The notes beneath the pieces were generated by a model. It had not been told where the DNA came from. It saw nothing but the letters and a program-made list of their open reading frames with translations, and did no database searches. Shown here in pieces: positions 30,766-42,985 of a stretch of DNA of 64,000 bases. Source of the stretch: Apoda limacodes (lineage: Eukaryota > Arthropoda > Insecta > Lepidoptera > Limacodidae). Both the position numbers and the translations under genes were made by a program. The stretch lies in NCBI GenBank assembly GCA_946406115.1, contig OX291546.1, positions 13,013,019 to 13,077,018 on the forward strand, given 5' to 3'. How positions within the stretch are numbered: the stretch's first letter is position 1; every line of letters starts with the position of its first letter.

Positions 30766-32335
30766 AACAATTTACCTTTTTTTTGTTTAAGTACTATGTT
30801 TAGTATTGTTTAGTCCCGAAAATTTCAAAATAATATTATCAGAAATGTATTAAGTCGATCTTGCAAGTATTTACCTTATTGGTTGCCATGACAGCTGTTG
30901 TCCGTAATATTCTAAAAACCACTTCAGGCATAGGTATAATTTTATGTTTTTTATACATGAAGATATTAATAATTAATACTACAGTAATGTAATGTTTTTC
31001 ACACTTGTGATCTTAAACCGCCAGATTTATTATTTCCAAAAGTTAGTTAGTTGGACTTATGTTTTCCGCACATAGCCTCATAATACGTAGGAACCAATAC
31101 CTGTCATTGGTTACTCATACCATCCCAGCTCCATCCAAAAGTTAAGGAGGCATCTGATTATTTCCAAAAATCATTGGAAACGAAGGTATTAGATTTTAAT
31201 CCTACCTACCACAGAGAGAGAGTAAGTCCGGGCAAAGCGGATATGTTAAGGTTCAATAAATAGAAACACTGATCATGAACAGGTATCCTGTTTATTTAAT
31301 TTATATTTTAACTGTATTAAAGATTTAGATCAGCTAAGAAAAAAAATGATAAATTTGGATCTGTTCGAAATACAAAATATAAGTAAGGGAAATTATTCGC
31401 TTTACTCGACCCTACCGGGATAGAGGGTACACAATCCGAGCGAATCGAGTGGGATAAAACAACTTGACTAATGATCAACCTCACACATATCACAAAAGTA
31501 GCTGTCATATACTTACTCCTTAGGAGGTGCATGTACCGAATTGTCATAGCAACAGCAGCCGCTTGTTCTGACTTGCTGCTTGGAAACTATAGCACTAACT
31601 AGTCAGGTAAGTAAACGTATTCGTTTTACCTAGACTGTTAGCTTTGTCCACACTTACCATATCTCTATAACAGCTTAATTTATTACGCTGTGCCTATTTC
31701 TTGAATAAGCCATTATTTAAGTTCGGTACGGACTGAAGTCTCTCTGTGGGTGGCAAAATCCAGTGTTTAACCGCACCAATGCTCAACAAATACGGCATAT
31801 GAGCGCTTACCCTTTATGATTCATCCTTTCTCACCAACATTATTACTTAGTCGCGACAAATTACCATAAATTTACACCAAGCTACTTCAAAGACTAAAAC
31901 CGACTAAAAAAAAATATGAGACCTCCGATTGCCGTCCGGAAATTATTTAGATTTGTGGTAAGGTAGACAATGTAACTATGAAGGTACTCTCTAGCTTGAT
32001 ATTTATAAAGTTACATCTTAACATATTTTAAACTGCCATGTCTGTTTATCTGTGTGAGTCTGTCGGTGCGTACTTATAACTCCAAAACCAGATATTTTAA
32101 TTTCAAGATATGTTCTCTGGCCTAGTTCTATCATTGAAGCCGAAGCGCTTTCATTTGAAGCTCGGGGTTTTTTTTTAATTTTTTCTATAACTCGGAAACA
32201 TCACAATTACTCACTCATTCAAATAATGCTGTTACCCTTATTTTCAAAAAACAGCAAAGTGTAATACTTATATGATAAACTATTTTGTTTAACAGAAACA
32301 CACCTATTTTTTTTATTTGTTATAATTCAAGTAAC
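30766..32335. other. Interval with one shared scrap
   Basis: At 31041-31081 'agttagttagttggactt' and 'atgttttccgcacatagcc' recur inverted at 48222-48266. At about 32060 the string 'ccaaaaccagatattttaatt' resembles a repeat end. No exon or RNA gene supported. Confidence 0.35.
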
Positions 32336-32339
32336 AGTA

Positions 32340-32812
32340 TGAAACTTAAAAATTCAAAAAAAAATATTGAATTTTAATATTTTCCAAATTGCTTTCAGGG
32401 GGTTAAAAATGAGGATATAAACTATCATTTTTGGAAAATATTAAAAGTGAATATTTTTTTAAATTTTAAAATACACTTAAATAACATCAGTAAACTGAAG
32501 CAGCAAGGTACAGTACAGTTCACATAAAGTCTCATAAAGATCTGAAGTTTAAGGAACCGTCTCACATTGCAATATTCAGAAATTCAAAAAAAATACTTAA
32601 TTTTAATATTTACCAAATTGCTTTCAGGGGGTTAAAAATAAGGATATAAACTATCACTTAAGGCATATATTAAAGAAAAATACTAAGCCATCTTCTACCT
32701 GGAGGGGCCCAAACTTGGTATGTTTTGAAAATACTTTTATATAGTGTGATATATTTTTAACTGGCTCATCACACGATGGGTTTCTGAAAAAAAAATTTTA
32801 AATCCCATCAAT
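32340..32812. repeat. Inverted-repeat element, family A copy 2
   Basis: It carries the core 'agtaaactgaagcagcaagg', 'cagttcacataaagtctcat', 'ctgaagtttaaggaaccgtc' and the full right arm from 'ttgctttcagggggtt' to 'cacgatgggtttctga'. That arm is the reverse complement of 22-267. Before the core (32384-32433) lies a second, same-orientation piece of the right-arm inner end, so the left part is rearranged. Confidence 0.65.
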
Positions 32813-32964
32813 CCCATCCAATCAAAGGGAAATATTTTGAGGAACTGCGGCTCACAGTTTTGCCCAAAGGTACCTGTGCGTTTTTTTTAAAGGCGTAAAG
32901 TGTGAATGACACAACGAAATTCCGCGCACTGCGAGATAGAATTTGCTACATATTTGTTTTGCAC

Positions 32965-33481
32965 TTAAGAGGGCGATATAGGCCAGAAAGCTAATTTCTG
33001 TAATTCTAACGTTGTGTATGCAAATGCACTATACATCATTAGATAATGTCATATACATTACTATGAGATGTATATGTTATATACTTCTTAAGTAATTTAT
33101 ACCGTAATGACGCCTTGAAACTTTTAATTTTTTGTATGCAATTTAACGTTATTACCGTTTTGTAGTCACATTTATTGACTTTTTGCTACAACTTAGAGTC
33201 AATGCACTAGATAACAACCTATTCTAATTATTTAACCAACTTTCATTAAAAACAAATGCAAAACACACTTTAAAAATTTGAACAAGTGTTGAAACAATGG
33301 TCACTTCCAGATTTTTTATTGCATTAAATACAATAAATGAAAATCTTTCAGTAAGGTAATGCACTAGACAAAAGCCAGTTTTATAACATATATTTATCAG
33401 TGCTTTAGATGCTATTGTTTGGCCTCAAAATTTGCACAAAAACGGCGTATTTTCGCGCTCTAGCCTATACCGCAGCCTTAA
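32965..33481 (+). mobile_element. TTAA-flanked MITE, copy 2
   Basis: It is flanked by perfect ttaa at 32965-32968 and 33478-33481. The ends read GAGGGCGATATAGGCCAGA and, inverted, GGCTGCGGTATAGGCTAGA. It matches 14714-15180 throughout, with an extra stretch of about 50 bp near the left end. A piggyBac-type mobilising transposase is inferred from the TTAA duplication. It is non-coding. Confidence 0.75.
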
Positions 33482-33944
33482 GTAGATATACGAAATCCCA
33501 CGCATTAGGGAAAAACATCCGCAAAAGTCCTCGAAACACAGTAAAGAAATGTTTTTACTACACGTTTTACAGATAAAGGGTTTTATTATTTTTACTGATA
33601 GCCTCCAGCTCGTATGGTCTTAGTAAATATTTAGGCCAATTGTTCCTGTATAATTCTGTACAATTACACTTAATAATATCTTTCTAATCTTTATAATCAC
33701 ATTTACAGTGGTGCCTTTTCCCCGCAGAAACTTTATTGGCCGGTCTAGAGATAGATACCGCTAGAAGGTCATCTAAATAATTAAACTTATGACATTTTCT
33801 CACCTAACTCTGGTTTTCTTGGACAATGCTTACTGAATAGAAATGGGATGTGGGTTAACCCTTCCATATATGTAAAAAAAAGCCAAATCGGTTTATAAAT
33901 GACTGAGTTTTCAGGTAACAAACTGTAAATAAAAACACGTAACT
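33482..33944. other. AT-rich interval, nothing recognised
   Basis: No supported feature. Confidence 0.35.
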
Positions 33945-33985
33945 GATTAAAGAACCTCCTCCTTTTTTGAAGTCGGTTAAAAAGT
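33945..33985 (-). repeat. End of a dispersed repeat (AACCGACTT...)
   Basis: Minus strand: 'aaccgacttcaaaaaaggag' then 'gaggttctttaat'. Same family end as 28569-28625. Confidence 0.5.
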
Positions 33986-35164
33986 AATTAGGTTCGTACA
34001 ACATAATTTATTTCACAACGAGTCTTACGCTTAAAATTTAATGTCGTTTTCTGCAGTTTGCAGTCGAGTAAAATCCTTAATTTTCCCGTATCCCCTAACT
34101 ACTTCCTTTGAATAATTAGCTAGCTAATAAGTCGCTCTGCAAATATTCAGTGAAGCGAGTGGGGCTGCCTTCGATATTCTACGGGAGAAAAGCTGTCAAT
34201 AGACATTAGTGGCCCCTCGCTGTGATATCCGTTGGAAAATGTTTCTCTGTTGAATGTATCGATATCGTTACTATCTCAAGTGCATCGTATGTCTTAGCTT
34301 AAAATAAAATTGTTTTTGAACTCAGATCTTTAAGTAGGGTTTAAGCTAAAAAAAAACAAATAAATACTCGTTATTCTGTCTTTCTAGTCTATGCATAAAA
34401 GATTTGATATTTACCAACTCATGATAGGCTTGTCATGAATTGGTACAACAAGTTAAATTGCCAAAAATAAAAAAACCAGACCTACAAAAAATCACATAGA
34501 TATTAAAGTAGGTTATCTTTCTGCTCCATCGTCCAACCTAGATCACTATCTATAATTTATCTCATTGAGACCATTTCAATGAGCCCAAACATGACACCTC
34601 TGCTCTACCTAAGTTGGAGAGGAGGTAGGTATCCTGCAGTTGTCATGTAATGCTGCAGCTTCAGATTAGGGTTACTATGTTCTTGAAATATTATTGAAGT
34701 AATTTTTGAAATTGTTTATTAAAATATTACTTGGTGTTTACTAAATATGAGTAAGTTTTAAATAAAACAAAGTAAGATTCGGTATGACTATAGTTAATTT
34801 TCTTCAGAAATATTCTTGTAATCGTAAAATTGTGTACTTTAAACTATAGGAAACAATGAATACCGGTTTTTAATGATCTTGTGGATACGAGTATGTGCCT
34901 TTTAATTATATCAACAGGAAAAACCTATTTCCGTGGGAAGCGACCGGGATTAAATTGGTTTTTGTCCATCTACTTCCCTATTGTTATCTGTGTTTTAAAA
35001 ATCAAGTACAAAATGTAAACACTGTTACGACGTGCGAAAACAGCACCCTTTACAACTACCTAAACTTATATTCGGAATTATAGATATTCTATATCCTTTT
35101 AAGTAGGTACCTCCAGATATACCTGCGCCATAAATCAGGTCACCTCATTACACAAATAATTTAC
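33986..35164. other. AT-rich interval, nothing recognised
   Basis: The short 34895-35083 frame has no domain. No repeat shared with the rest of the window. Confidence 0.35.
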
Positions 35165-35310
35165 GAACGGTTAAGTATTTTTTTTTTTTTTTTATTTGCA
35201 TTAGTGAAATAATTTTAGAACCGGTTTAGTAAATGCAAAGATTACCCTCTACATACATACAAACAAACAAATGTTACCTCTTATAATATTAGTATAGATT
35301 AAAAGGAACA
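35165..35310 (-). repeat. Dispersed repeat fragment
   Basis: Poly-T, then 'catacatacaaacaaac' and 'ataatattagtatagatt', the reverse-oriented start of repeats that read 'atactaatattat...gtttgtttgtatg'. Confidence 0.4.
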
Positions 35311-35804
35311 ATATCATAGTTTACAAAGGCTATTGTGTGATTATTATTCTTTATCTTACAATGACACTTCACAATATAAGGAAATATATGCGTATTGCGG
35401 AAAAAAGGGTGCATTACTAATGGAAGCTTAGGAAATGAAAACAATACATTGACTGCCAGGATGGGGTGACTGATTATTCTGACAAATATCAGATCTTTGT
35501 TTTTTTTTCGAGACATTATGAGTAAAATTATGCCATGATAGAATAGGTCTTTTGGCCAGTTAAAGCTTTTTCTTTTTAACTGTAAATTAATACAAATAAA
35601 TATTTTAAAATTCAGATTTTATATAATTTTTCAAAAGTAAAAATACTGGAGGAAAACTATTAGACATATTTATATCCATATTTTGGTCTCATTTGCCAGG
35701 CTTGCCAAAGCAAAAAACCAATTATTCCAAGTTACTATATAATCGTAATATCGCTCGTTGATATCATAAAAAATAGACGAACTTATAAATTGTATCAAGT
35801 AGGA
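35311..35804. other. AT-rich interval, nothing recognised
   Basis: No supported feature. Confidence 0.35.
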
Positions 35805-35851
35805 AGCTTGTGACACGGGCAACTAATCTGTAGTTGCCCGCGTCACAAGCT
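35805..35851. repeat. Compact hairpin, 20-bp stem and 7-nt loop
   Basis: Left arm agcttgtgacacgggcaact (35805-35824), loop aatctgt, right arm agttgcccgcgtcacaagct (35832-35851). There is a single A/G difference, which in RNA would still allow a C-A mismatch or a neighbouring wobble. The stem is GC-richer than its surroundings. It is too short for a typical pre-miRNA. Confidence 0.9.
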
Positions 35852-36914
35852 ACACTGGGCGTGGTCCAACACTCACTTAGCTGACTGTCATCTAAATTAT
35901 GTTATACAGGGTACTGAACCCCTACTCAAATCTAACTTAAGATTCCAGTTTCCTATCAACATGATACGAATGGATGTCTCTGACACTCGTCACTTTTCCC
36001 CGAGTTCAATACCTCATACATATTCAAAGGAACCCAGACCCTGCGTGCTACACAGGGGCCCGTATCTCTAATGAACCCTTTGGTGACTACATGGAGGTAG
36101 CTTTTGTCAAATGCACACGTTGAGTTTATCCCTTTGTCAACATTAAATTGAATTATTTAACAAGAATGTTTGTTACGCGGTTAGTGGTGCTTGTTAAGAT
36201 TTTATAACCGTTTTACATGATAGCTTTTTGTTAAAACGTGTAAGTTAAGATATAAGGTATAGCATATTAAGCTTCTGTATTTCGATGTTCCTCTTACATA
36301 GTAGGTAATTTTAGTAACTTTTAGTTGGAATAACCAACTCAATTTTGTAGTCACAACAATATAATATTATAGGATTTCATTTTTTAAATCACATCAGTCA
36401 GTTGGTGTTTCAAAATATTTTTTAAATTGATACCTTCACGCGTTCCTGAAAAACAAAAGGTCTTGACAGAAAGACAGACAGACAAACAGACGAGAGACAA
36501 CAAAGTGAACCCTAAAAATAGCTACATTTCAGCCTTGATTGACAGATTTGAAATTAGACAAATATGTATACTATTACTACTTTGGCAGCGTGTTTGGCAG
36601 ATAGAAAAAGGCATTGCTATAACAACGGCCCTTTGGATAACCCTTAAAAGCATGTTATTTAACAATATATTCTGTTTAACTTAATACTGAAAATTTGAGA
36701 AATTTAAACTAATATATATTTGCAAAAGTCTATTCGTTATTGCTTAGCGTCGCTATGAACCAACCCATTAGTCTGATTTTAGCAACAGAGATAAGGAGAT
36801 AAGAGCAACGGAGAAGAACATGGGCTACTTTTACTCCCAGAAAATTTCGCGCAGGAATAATTATAACCGGATTTCACGTGGACTAACTATAGCTTGCTAT
36901 ATCAAAATCTCTAA
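35852..36914. other. Interval with one repeat scrap
   Basis: At 36440-36520 'cgttcctgaaaaacaaaag', a GACA microsatellite and 'aacaaagtgaaccctaaaaa' resemble a common repeat tail. Nothing else supported. Confidence 0.35.
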
Positions 36915-37301
36915 CACAGACTTGCCGTATCAAGCCCTTAAGTCTGAGGAGGGACTTTACCTACATGTGTGTGTTCTAACGCTTGTACAATGGGATGTGT
37001 TCTGAGAAATTGTTGGAAATTATGCCCACTTTAGAAACTCAATGTTCGCGTACAGTGCGGTTGTAGAGAAACTTCCTCCCGCGTACCCTAGGGTTGTGAA
37101 ATGAGCTCCCTGCCAAGGTTTTATCTAAGGACTACAGTATGGGGTTCTTCAAGAAAGAAGTTATTCTATTTTTGAAGGCTCGGCAACGCGTGAGTGATTT
37201 CCCAGGTGTTGCCAGCGTCCATAAGCTACGGTGAAAGCTAACCATCACGCGGACCGTAAGCTTGTTTGCCACCTTAGTGGTATAAAAAAAAAAAAAAAAA
37301 A
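36915..37301 (+). mobile_element. LINE 3' fragment with poly-A
   Basis: It matches 19540-19974 with an internal deletion at the 'FYHRTARH' region (about 37028). It includes 'caagcccttaagtctgagga', 'gagaaacttcctcccgcg', the 'MGFFKKEV' block, 'ggcggaccgtaagcttg'-type 3' UTR and a run of 18 A's. Several substitutions break the frame. Confidence 0.87.
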
Positions 37302-37690
37302 GAGAACTTAAGTAATTTAGAGTGATGGAGCTGCGGGCAAAGGATGGTAGTTAGGTAAACCACATAAGTAGATATTGTTCATTACGATAATAACTCTGTA
37401 AATGTATCTAATGGAGTTTATCAGCACCTGTGTCAAACAAAAATATAAAAAAAGGTTCAGAATGAAAAAGCAAATTCATTTACGAAAAGATTTGAGAATT
37501 TGTAAAGGTACCTACATAATAAGACATAGTAGACAACATAAGGGTAACGATGTGAATAAATCCCTTTCATAACATTAACAAAAGGAAAATAAGATCCACA
37601 TTATTCTGATATAAAAGGCTATCAGTACTTCCATCTTTTCCCGGCTTTCCACATCATGTCACGGCGTCTGAGGAAAGCAGGAAAATGTAG
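37302..37690. other. AT-rich interval, nothing recognised
   Basis: No supported feature. Confidence 0.35.
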
Positions 37691-37795
37691 CGAGGGTGGT
37701 GTAGCGGTTAATGCGAGCTATATTATTATTGTGGGCAAAATGTCGGAACGAATATACCACCGATCCCTGCCACGATAAATTAACCACCTAATATC
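37691..37795 (+). repeat. Possible tRNA-derived SINE fragment
   Basis: 'gggtggtgtagcggttaatg' resembles a tRNA A-box region, and 'accaccgatccctgccac' follows at a plausible distance. No B box consensus is clear and no second copy was found. Confidence 0.3.
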
Positions 37796-39050
37796 ATTTT
37801 TGAGATACAATTTTGTTACATAGCTCTGAAATTTTGAGCCTCCTTTCTAACTCAGTTTTTAATATAAAAAGTTTAATTTTTATAATATTTAGTTTTTATC
37901 GAAACAACGACTTTAAGTACTACATGATTGCTATAAAAACTATGGGTATATAATCTTTGGTAAGCAAGTGGCGGGCATGTACAGATCACAAATTAATTCA
38001 AGTACATCTCATACCTGATGGATTTTTACAGTATCTCAAAAATATTTGTGAGTTTTTCTGCCTTATAATAAGCTCTACAGCTACATAATCTATGAATGCG
38101 CAATGCAGAGATGAAAAATCGCAGTCAAGTCTCTAAAGATTACATCTGCCACCGCCAGATATCAGTTTTCGAATATTACAAAGAGTCAATTCAATTAAAC
38201 TAAAAATAAATTGTTATTTTAATTTCTTAGATATATTCTTCTTATATAACAGGTATTAGTTAACTAGGCGACTTAGGTATAAAGTTAGGTAAGGTACCTA
38301 CTGATTCTTCCATAATAAAAATTGCCATGATTTAGTTTCATATCAATTTAAGTTTTGTAAATAGTTGTGTACGTACGTACTATACTTATCAAAATACTGT
38401 TGTAGCACACAAAACGTGTCAGCACCATACAATGCAAAATGATTGCCTATTATGAAAACAATCAATAGGGTCAAAAATGAACATGTTCCTGTTTTACGTA
38501 AAAAATCTTTTAACTTGAACAACTCTAATTAGTACGATTAACAGATAATTCAATGTACGCACCAAATTTACGCAGTGAAATTACTATTCCGAAACGAGCA
38601 ATATTTAATTGCCTGCTTGCGGTGGAATTCAATTTCAAGAAGATTTTCTCCACGCAATGTATTCCTAGTCGAGCGCACTTACCTGGGGTGTCTTTAGATT
38701 GAAATTTTCATTTCTTGTGAAAAACAACCACCCCTCTTGTGACCGCCACGCCACCCTACAAACCACTTTGAAGTGATTTACTTGCACAATTTCTTTTTCT
38801 TTCAATGACTTGTCTTGTATTTATGATTTGTATTTAATATTTTAGAATTCTTCTTTCTTTTTCTTCTTAAATAAAAATAATTATAATAACATAATTATAC
38901 AATATAATATAGGTAATAACTATCCCGGCGAAAGTTAAAAAAATTGCTCTCCTTTCCTGCCTTTACACCTCTCCCTTATCTTCAGCCCTAGGGGCTCGGC
39001 TCTGCGCACTCAATTCACACCGGAAACACACAAACTCCATATCAATCACC
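37796..39050. other. Interval without recognised gene
   Basis: A mildly GC-richer patch at 38600-38770 includes 'tgtgaccgccacgccaccc'. No repeat match and no exon supported. Confidence 0.35.
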
Positions 39051-39620
39051 GATCACCGTTGCCTATGGACGCTTGCAATACCTGGGGCATCACTTACGCG
39101 TTGTCGACTGTTCAAAAATCTAATAACTTCTTTCTTAAAGAACCCCATACTGTAGTCTTTACAGAAAACCTTGGCAACGAGCTCATTCGACAAACCCAAG
39201 TGTTCGCGGTAGGAAGTTTCTCTGAAACCGCACTCTACGCGACCATTTAGGTTCTGGATTCCCTGCCAATGGCGAGCGGTGCGATGTTAGAAAATAGCCG
39301 TGGGCATCATTTCGAACAATCCTCAGAAAACATTCCACTGTATAGGCGGTGGAATACACACGGGGAGGAGGTAAAGTCTCTCCCCAAAATAAAGGGTTCG
39401 ATATGGTTGGTGAGTTTCGAATCGTCGACAATTCTCTTAGCCCGTCGTTGAACGGAGTCAAAAGGGCCAAACTTCTATCCGGCTGCACCCGCCCAGAGAT
39501 GGCAGCAGTACTCCATGTGGGGCCGGACTTGCGACTTATAAGCAGCAACCTCTGCCCCGACGAGAAGTACTGCCTCGCTGTGTTGAGTACACCTAGTTTT
39601 TTGGGCGCCGAGGTAAAGTA
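39051..39620 (-). mobile_element. LINE 3' half lacking its tail
   Basis: The minus strand of this block matches 19330-19905 of the longest LINE: 'ggcgcccaaaaaactaggtg', the 'SGRGxLLL...VRPHMEYCCHLW' coding region, 'RIVDDS', 'FQRNFLPRTLGF' and 'GFFKKEV'. Unlike the other copies it ends at the 'gcgtccataggc' site, without the terminal 60 bp and poly-A. It was therefore cut by a deletion or rearrangement after insertion. Multiple frameshifts are present. Confidence 0.87.
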
Positions 39621-40244
39621 AAAGAAAACTATTGTAGAATGGTTGAATTAATTTAAGACACCTTCCCGAGATCCGCAGCGCACATCACATCAAAGTTTTT
39701 ATCGCAAACGGACGAACCCGGAATAACGTTGCCTGTTCCATCCTATTTTTATTACTTCTCATTTAATATCGGATCCAAATTTTGCGATTTACTTTTTCGG
39801 CACTTGTAAGACACATAGGTGCGTGTTATTACAACCGGTAGGTGCCGCACCGAATAAATTGTTAATCTAAACCATCCGGAGACCTACTCAAACATACAAA
39901 AAAATTATCAAAATCGGTGTAGCCGTTCAGGAGGAGTGACGTGAGAGATGAACAGAAGAAATATATATGGATATAATGAATATATATATACATGTATATA
40001 TATGAAAATCTTAAATTTAGAGGTCTAATATGTGCTTGAATAATCAAAAAATGGTATGGTAAGGGAGCTAATAAATAATATTTTGTATATAGCTCTACTT
40101 GGAATGCACTGTATCTATTAGGATATAAGTAATTATATAAAACCATACAATTTGAAAAACTAAAAATTCTTGTATCAGTATCGTAATAGAATTTTTTTTA
40201 TTTTAAATTGTATGGAGGCTGTCAACACAATAAAAAAAAAATAC
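39621..40244. other. Possible intron start on the minus strand; repeat scrap
   Basis: On the minus strand this follows the donor at 40244. At 39865-39960 'aaattatcaaaatcggtgta', 'gccgttcaggaggagtgac' is a reverse-oriented scrap of a repeat with 'accgattttgat'. An AT-dinucleotide patch lies at about 39962-40003. Confidence 0.35.
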
Positions 40245-40754
40245 CTCTATAGTGGTCTTCCCAGATTCCTGCCACTTCATTAGATGTTCACCCTTGAGCG
40301 ACCAACCAGGTGCGTAGCTGATGAGCCCCCCTGCGCCCGCGGCTGCACACCCTTCTTCCCTTCCGGTCTTTACCACCTCCGAACTCGTCGTCTCCGCTTT
40401 CGACTTTTTGGGGCTCGTCTGAAGCCGGAAAAAACTACGGCCGTGAATCTTGCAGCTTTTCGAAGGGGAGAAGAAAAATGAGCTCTTTTTAGGTAATTTT
40501 TCATGTTCCTCGGTCGATTTATGAGTTGATGGGGTAGGATTATCAACGGGTACGTCTTGAGTTTCATATCTTTCCCCTTCGTTACTGCTGCTGGGCTTAG
40601 GACCTGTATTTTCGTCGGCAACGAAGAGAAGAGTCCTTTGAACAAATGGTGTCGCTTTGTTATAAAATTCGCAAGGTTCAGGAATTTTGAAACTGGCTGG
40701 AATGGTCGTATGCTGTGACTTTGAAAATCGCCGCTCCATATATTTTCTTGCCAT
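40245..40754 (-). CDS. Candidate coding exon, uncharacterised protein
   Basis: From ATG at 40754 (context gttATGG) the frame stays open for exactly 170 codons, then meets GAG|GTATTT, a good splice donor, at 40245/40244 (phase 0). Without splicing only 13 more codons follow, starting VFFFYC. The protein begins MARKYMERRFSKSQ, has an S/K/E-rich middle with 'KKSSFFFSPSKSCK' and 'TSPKKSKAETT', and ends 'GWSLKGEHLMKWQ' then 'ESGKTTIE'. I see no signal peptide, membrane segment or known domain, and do not recognise the family. The 3' third is clearly GC-richer than the flanks. No upstream acceptor is evident, so this would be a first coding exon. Alternatively it is a relic of an unidentified transposon. 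Confidence 0.4.
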
Positions 40755-42140
40755 AACATTCCGCTTATGAAAAAGTCTCAATCTTCACTTCTTGTTGTTA
40801 ATGTCATGGAAATACTTCATTTTTAAATTTGAAAATAGGATGATAAGTTTCAATGACGACTCCTTTCATGTTTAAGTAAATAAGTAAAAAAAAAATTGTG
40901 AAGCTAAGCAAAATAAACTGAGCAGAATGTAAATCTACGGCGCCCTCTTGAATTGACAAGGTGGTCGAGTTGGTAAACTGTATTCCACCATAATCGCTAT
41001 TGAATATTACTGGAAATGTCAGAATATAAAAAAAGCCTTTCTTTGAAATACAAAATACAAATCAAAGTACCAAATATCACGAAAGTTTTATTCTAAGATA
41101 GGTATACCAATGATTAGTCATTCTTGTGTTTACCGCTATTTATGATTTTTAATGAAAGGGTAGGTTAGGGTATGGCTTTTTATAATTCTTCATAAAAACG
41201 AATAGGAATTGTGTTTGGTTTGTGCTGCGTAGCAGAAGTAGACAATAAATAATACAAGTATGCGAAGTTTACGGGCAAAAAAGCAAATTATAGAAATAAT
41301 TACTGCCTTTTTTCCTTCATAAAAACAAATATTGTGCGTACCGTAGCGGAATAAAAACAATTGCATGTTTTAAATTTACGTGCGAATAAATTTCTTTTAT
41401 AAAAGGTGCGTTTTATTGACTGCTTCAATGTTTCAATGCGTTCAATGTCATAATCCTGCCAAGTTAAAAAGTCATAAATTCTGTATAACAAAATACAAAT
41501 CTTGGTTCATTCTCTTTGGTAGAATTACCGCATTATGTACATTATGTCGGTCAACAAAACGAAACTAAAATCAAATATTGCAGTGCAATGTGCTCAGGTT
41601 TGCTTTCATGTACAGCAAAGCAAGGATTCCCAAACTTTTTTATATTGAAAAAAAATATATATTCATTTAAGTACCACGTATTTTTTTATTTTTATGAAAA
41701 AGACACAACATTCTTTTTTCAAATTCAAGCTAATCATTAGGCCAATTAGTTAACTATAAAAATTGCTAAAACTGAATGACGAAAAAATTTTGTGGTTATA
41801 AAACAAAAAAAAAAAAAAAAACATGGAAGCTGATTCCAAGATGACTTAAATATTCAAAACTCCGATTATTTAGACGAAATGAATATTATATAAATGTACT
41901 TCCATTTACGAGTCTCAAGAGTTACTGGCTACTTGCGAACATCAAGCAAGATCTTTTGTAATATTTACGTTTACTTTACGTTTTTCAATGAATTTCAGTA
42001 ACAGAAGTTTTCAATTCCACGAAATTAATAGCCAAATTAGGCTAAATACTAAAACAAAAATATGATGATATAAGAACAAAGTAATTCTTATATATTTATA
42101 TATTAGAGTGACGTATCTAGTATATCTCTTAAGTAGCAGA
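40755..42140. other. AT-rich interval, nothing recognised
   Basis: On the minus strand this would contain the promoter and 5' UTR of the candidate exon, but no core promoter motif stands out. 'gacaaggtggtcgagttgg' at 40958 looks faintly tRNA-like. Confidence 0.3.
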
Positions 42141-42144
42141 AGCT

Positions 42145-42255
42145 GAAAAACTCCCGGCGACGGTTTGCAATTTTCACGTGGAGGCTCTGCTCCATTGGAT
42201 CGATCGCCCCGTGCGTAGGTAAACATTGCCGCCCCTGCACGCGTAAACTGTAGCC
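42145..42255. promoter_or_regulatory. GC-richer island
   Basis: It contains 'ctcccggcgacggtttgc', 'gatcgatcgccccgtgcg' and 'gccgcccctgcacgcgt'. No repeat partner in the window. Candidate regulatory element. Confidence 0.22.
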
Positions 42256-42715
42256 CTTTTCTACACCCAACTTATACCTTTCTGCTTTTACTTAAAGCTC
42301 ATAATTCAATAATTCAGTTGATTTAGGAAATTTTGCTATTTTGCTGAAATTGGGAACTTGGTTGAAAGTTTTATGCATAATCTTGAGCTAAAATGTAGCG
42401 TTGTTAACTTTTATTGCGTCTCTTTCTTATGCGATTTTTTTTTTAAATTATTTAAGTAAAATATGAAATTAGAAAGGTGACTAACCACAACACGGATTTA
42501 AAGTCAAAAAAATATACAAACCAAACATATTTTCAAAAGTGGGTATGTACCTAGAGAGCGATATAAAAATTTCTTATTATTTGTAAAATAACACTATTTA
42601 GACTTAGAATACTTTTTATGGAATAAAAGTTATTTTATAACATTATAATAATGTTCAGTTACTCAGTTAATTGCACCCGAATTCATAGATACCTTTATAT
42701 TATTCCTTAATATAT
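42256..42715. other. AT-rich interval, nothing recognised
   Basis: No supported feature. Confidence 0.35.
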
Positions 42716-42985
42716 AAACAACTCCTAAATTCTTATAAAGTCCTAGTCCTTACAAATACACAAATATTCATAGAATTAAAAAAAAAAATATAAATATACA
42801 TACATAGAAATTTATTTTTTTGTTCATATCATACATTCAATATATAGGTAGGTATATGGCTACATTATCAATATAAATAAATATTTTCATAGCAAAGATG
42901 CAATCAATTGCAGATTAACCATGAGCCAGGACTTGAACCTGAGACAATCCTTACAGACTAAGTAATTGCTTTACTAATTGAGCTA
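42716..42985 (-). mobile_element. tRNA-derived SINE family H, copy 1 (minus)
   Basis: On the minus strand: 'gctcaattagtaaagcaatt' (A-box region), 'ggttcaagtcctggctcat' (B-box region), 'gcatctttgctatgaaaat', an AT-rich middle, and 'aaggactaggactttataag'. It matches 44939-45260 in order. The acceptor arm does not pair and the anticodon loop lacks the conserved T33, so it is not a working tRNA. Confidence 0.7.
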
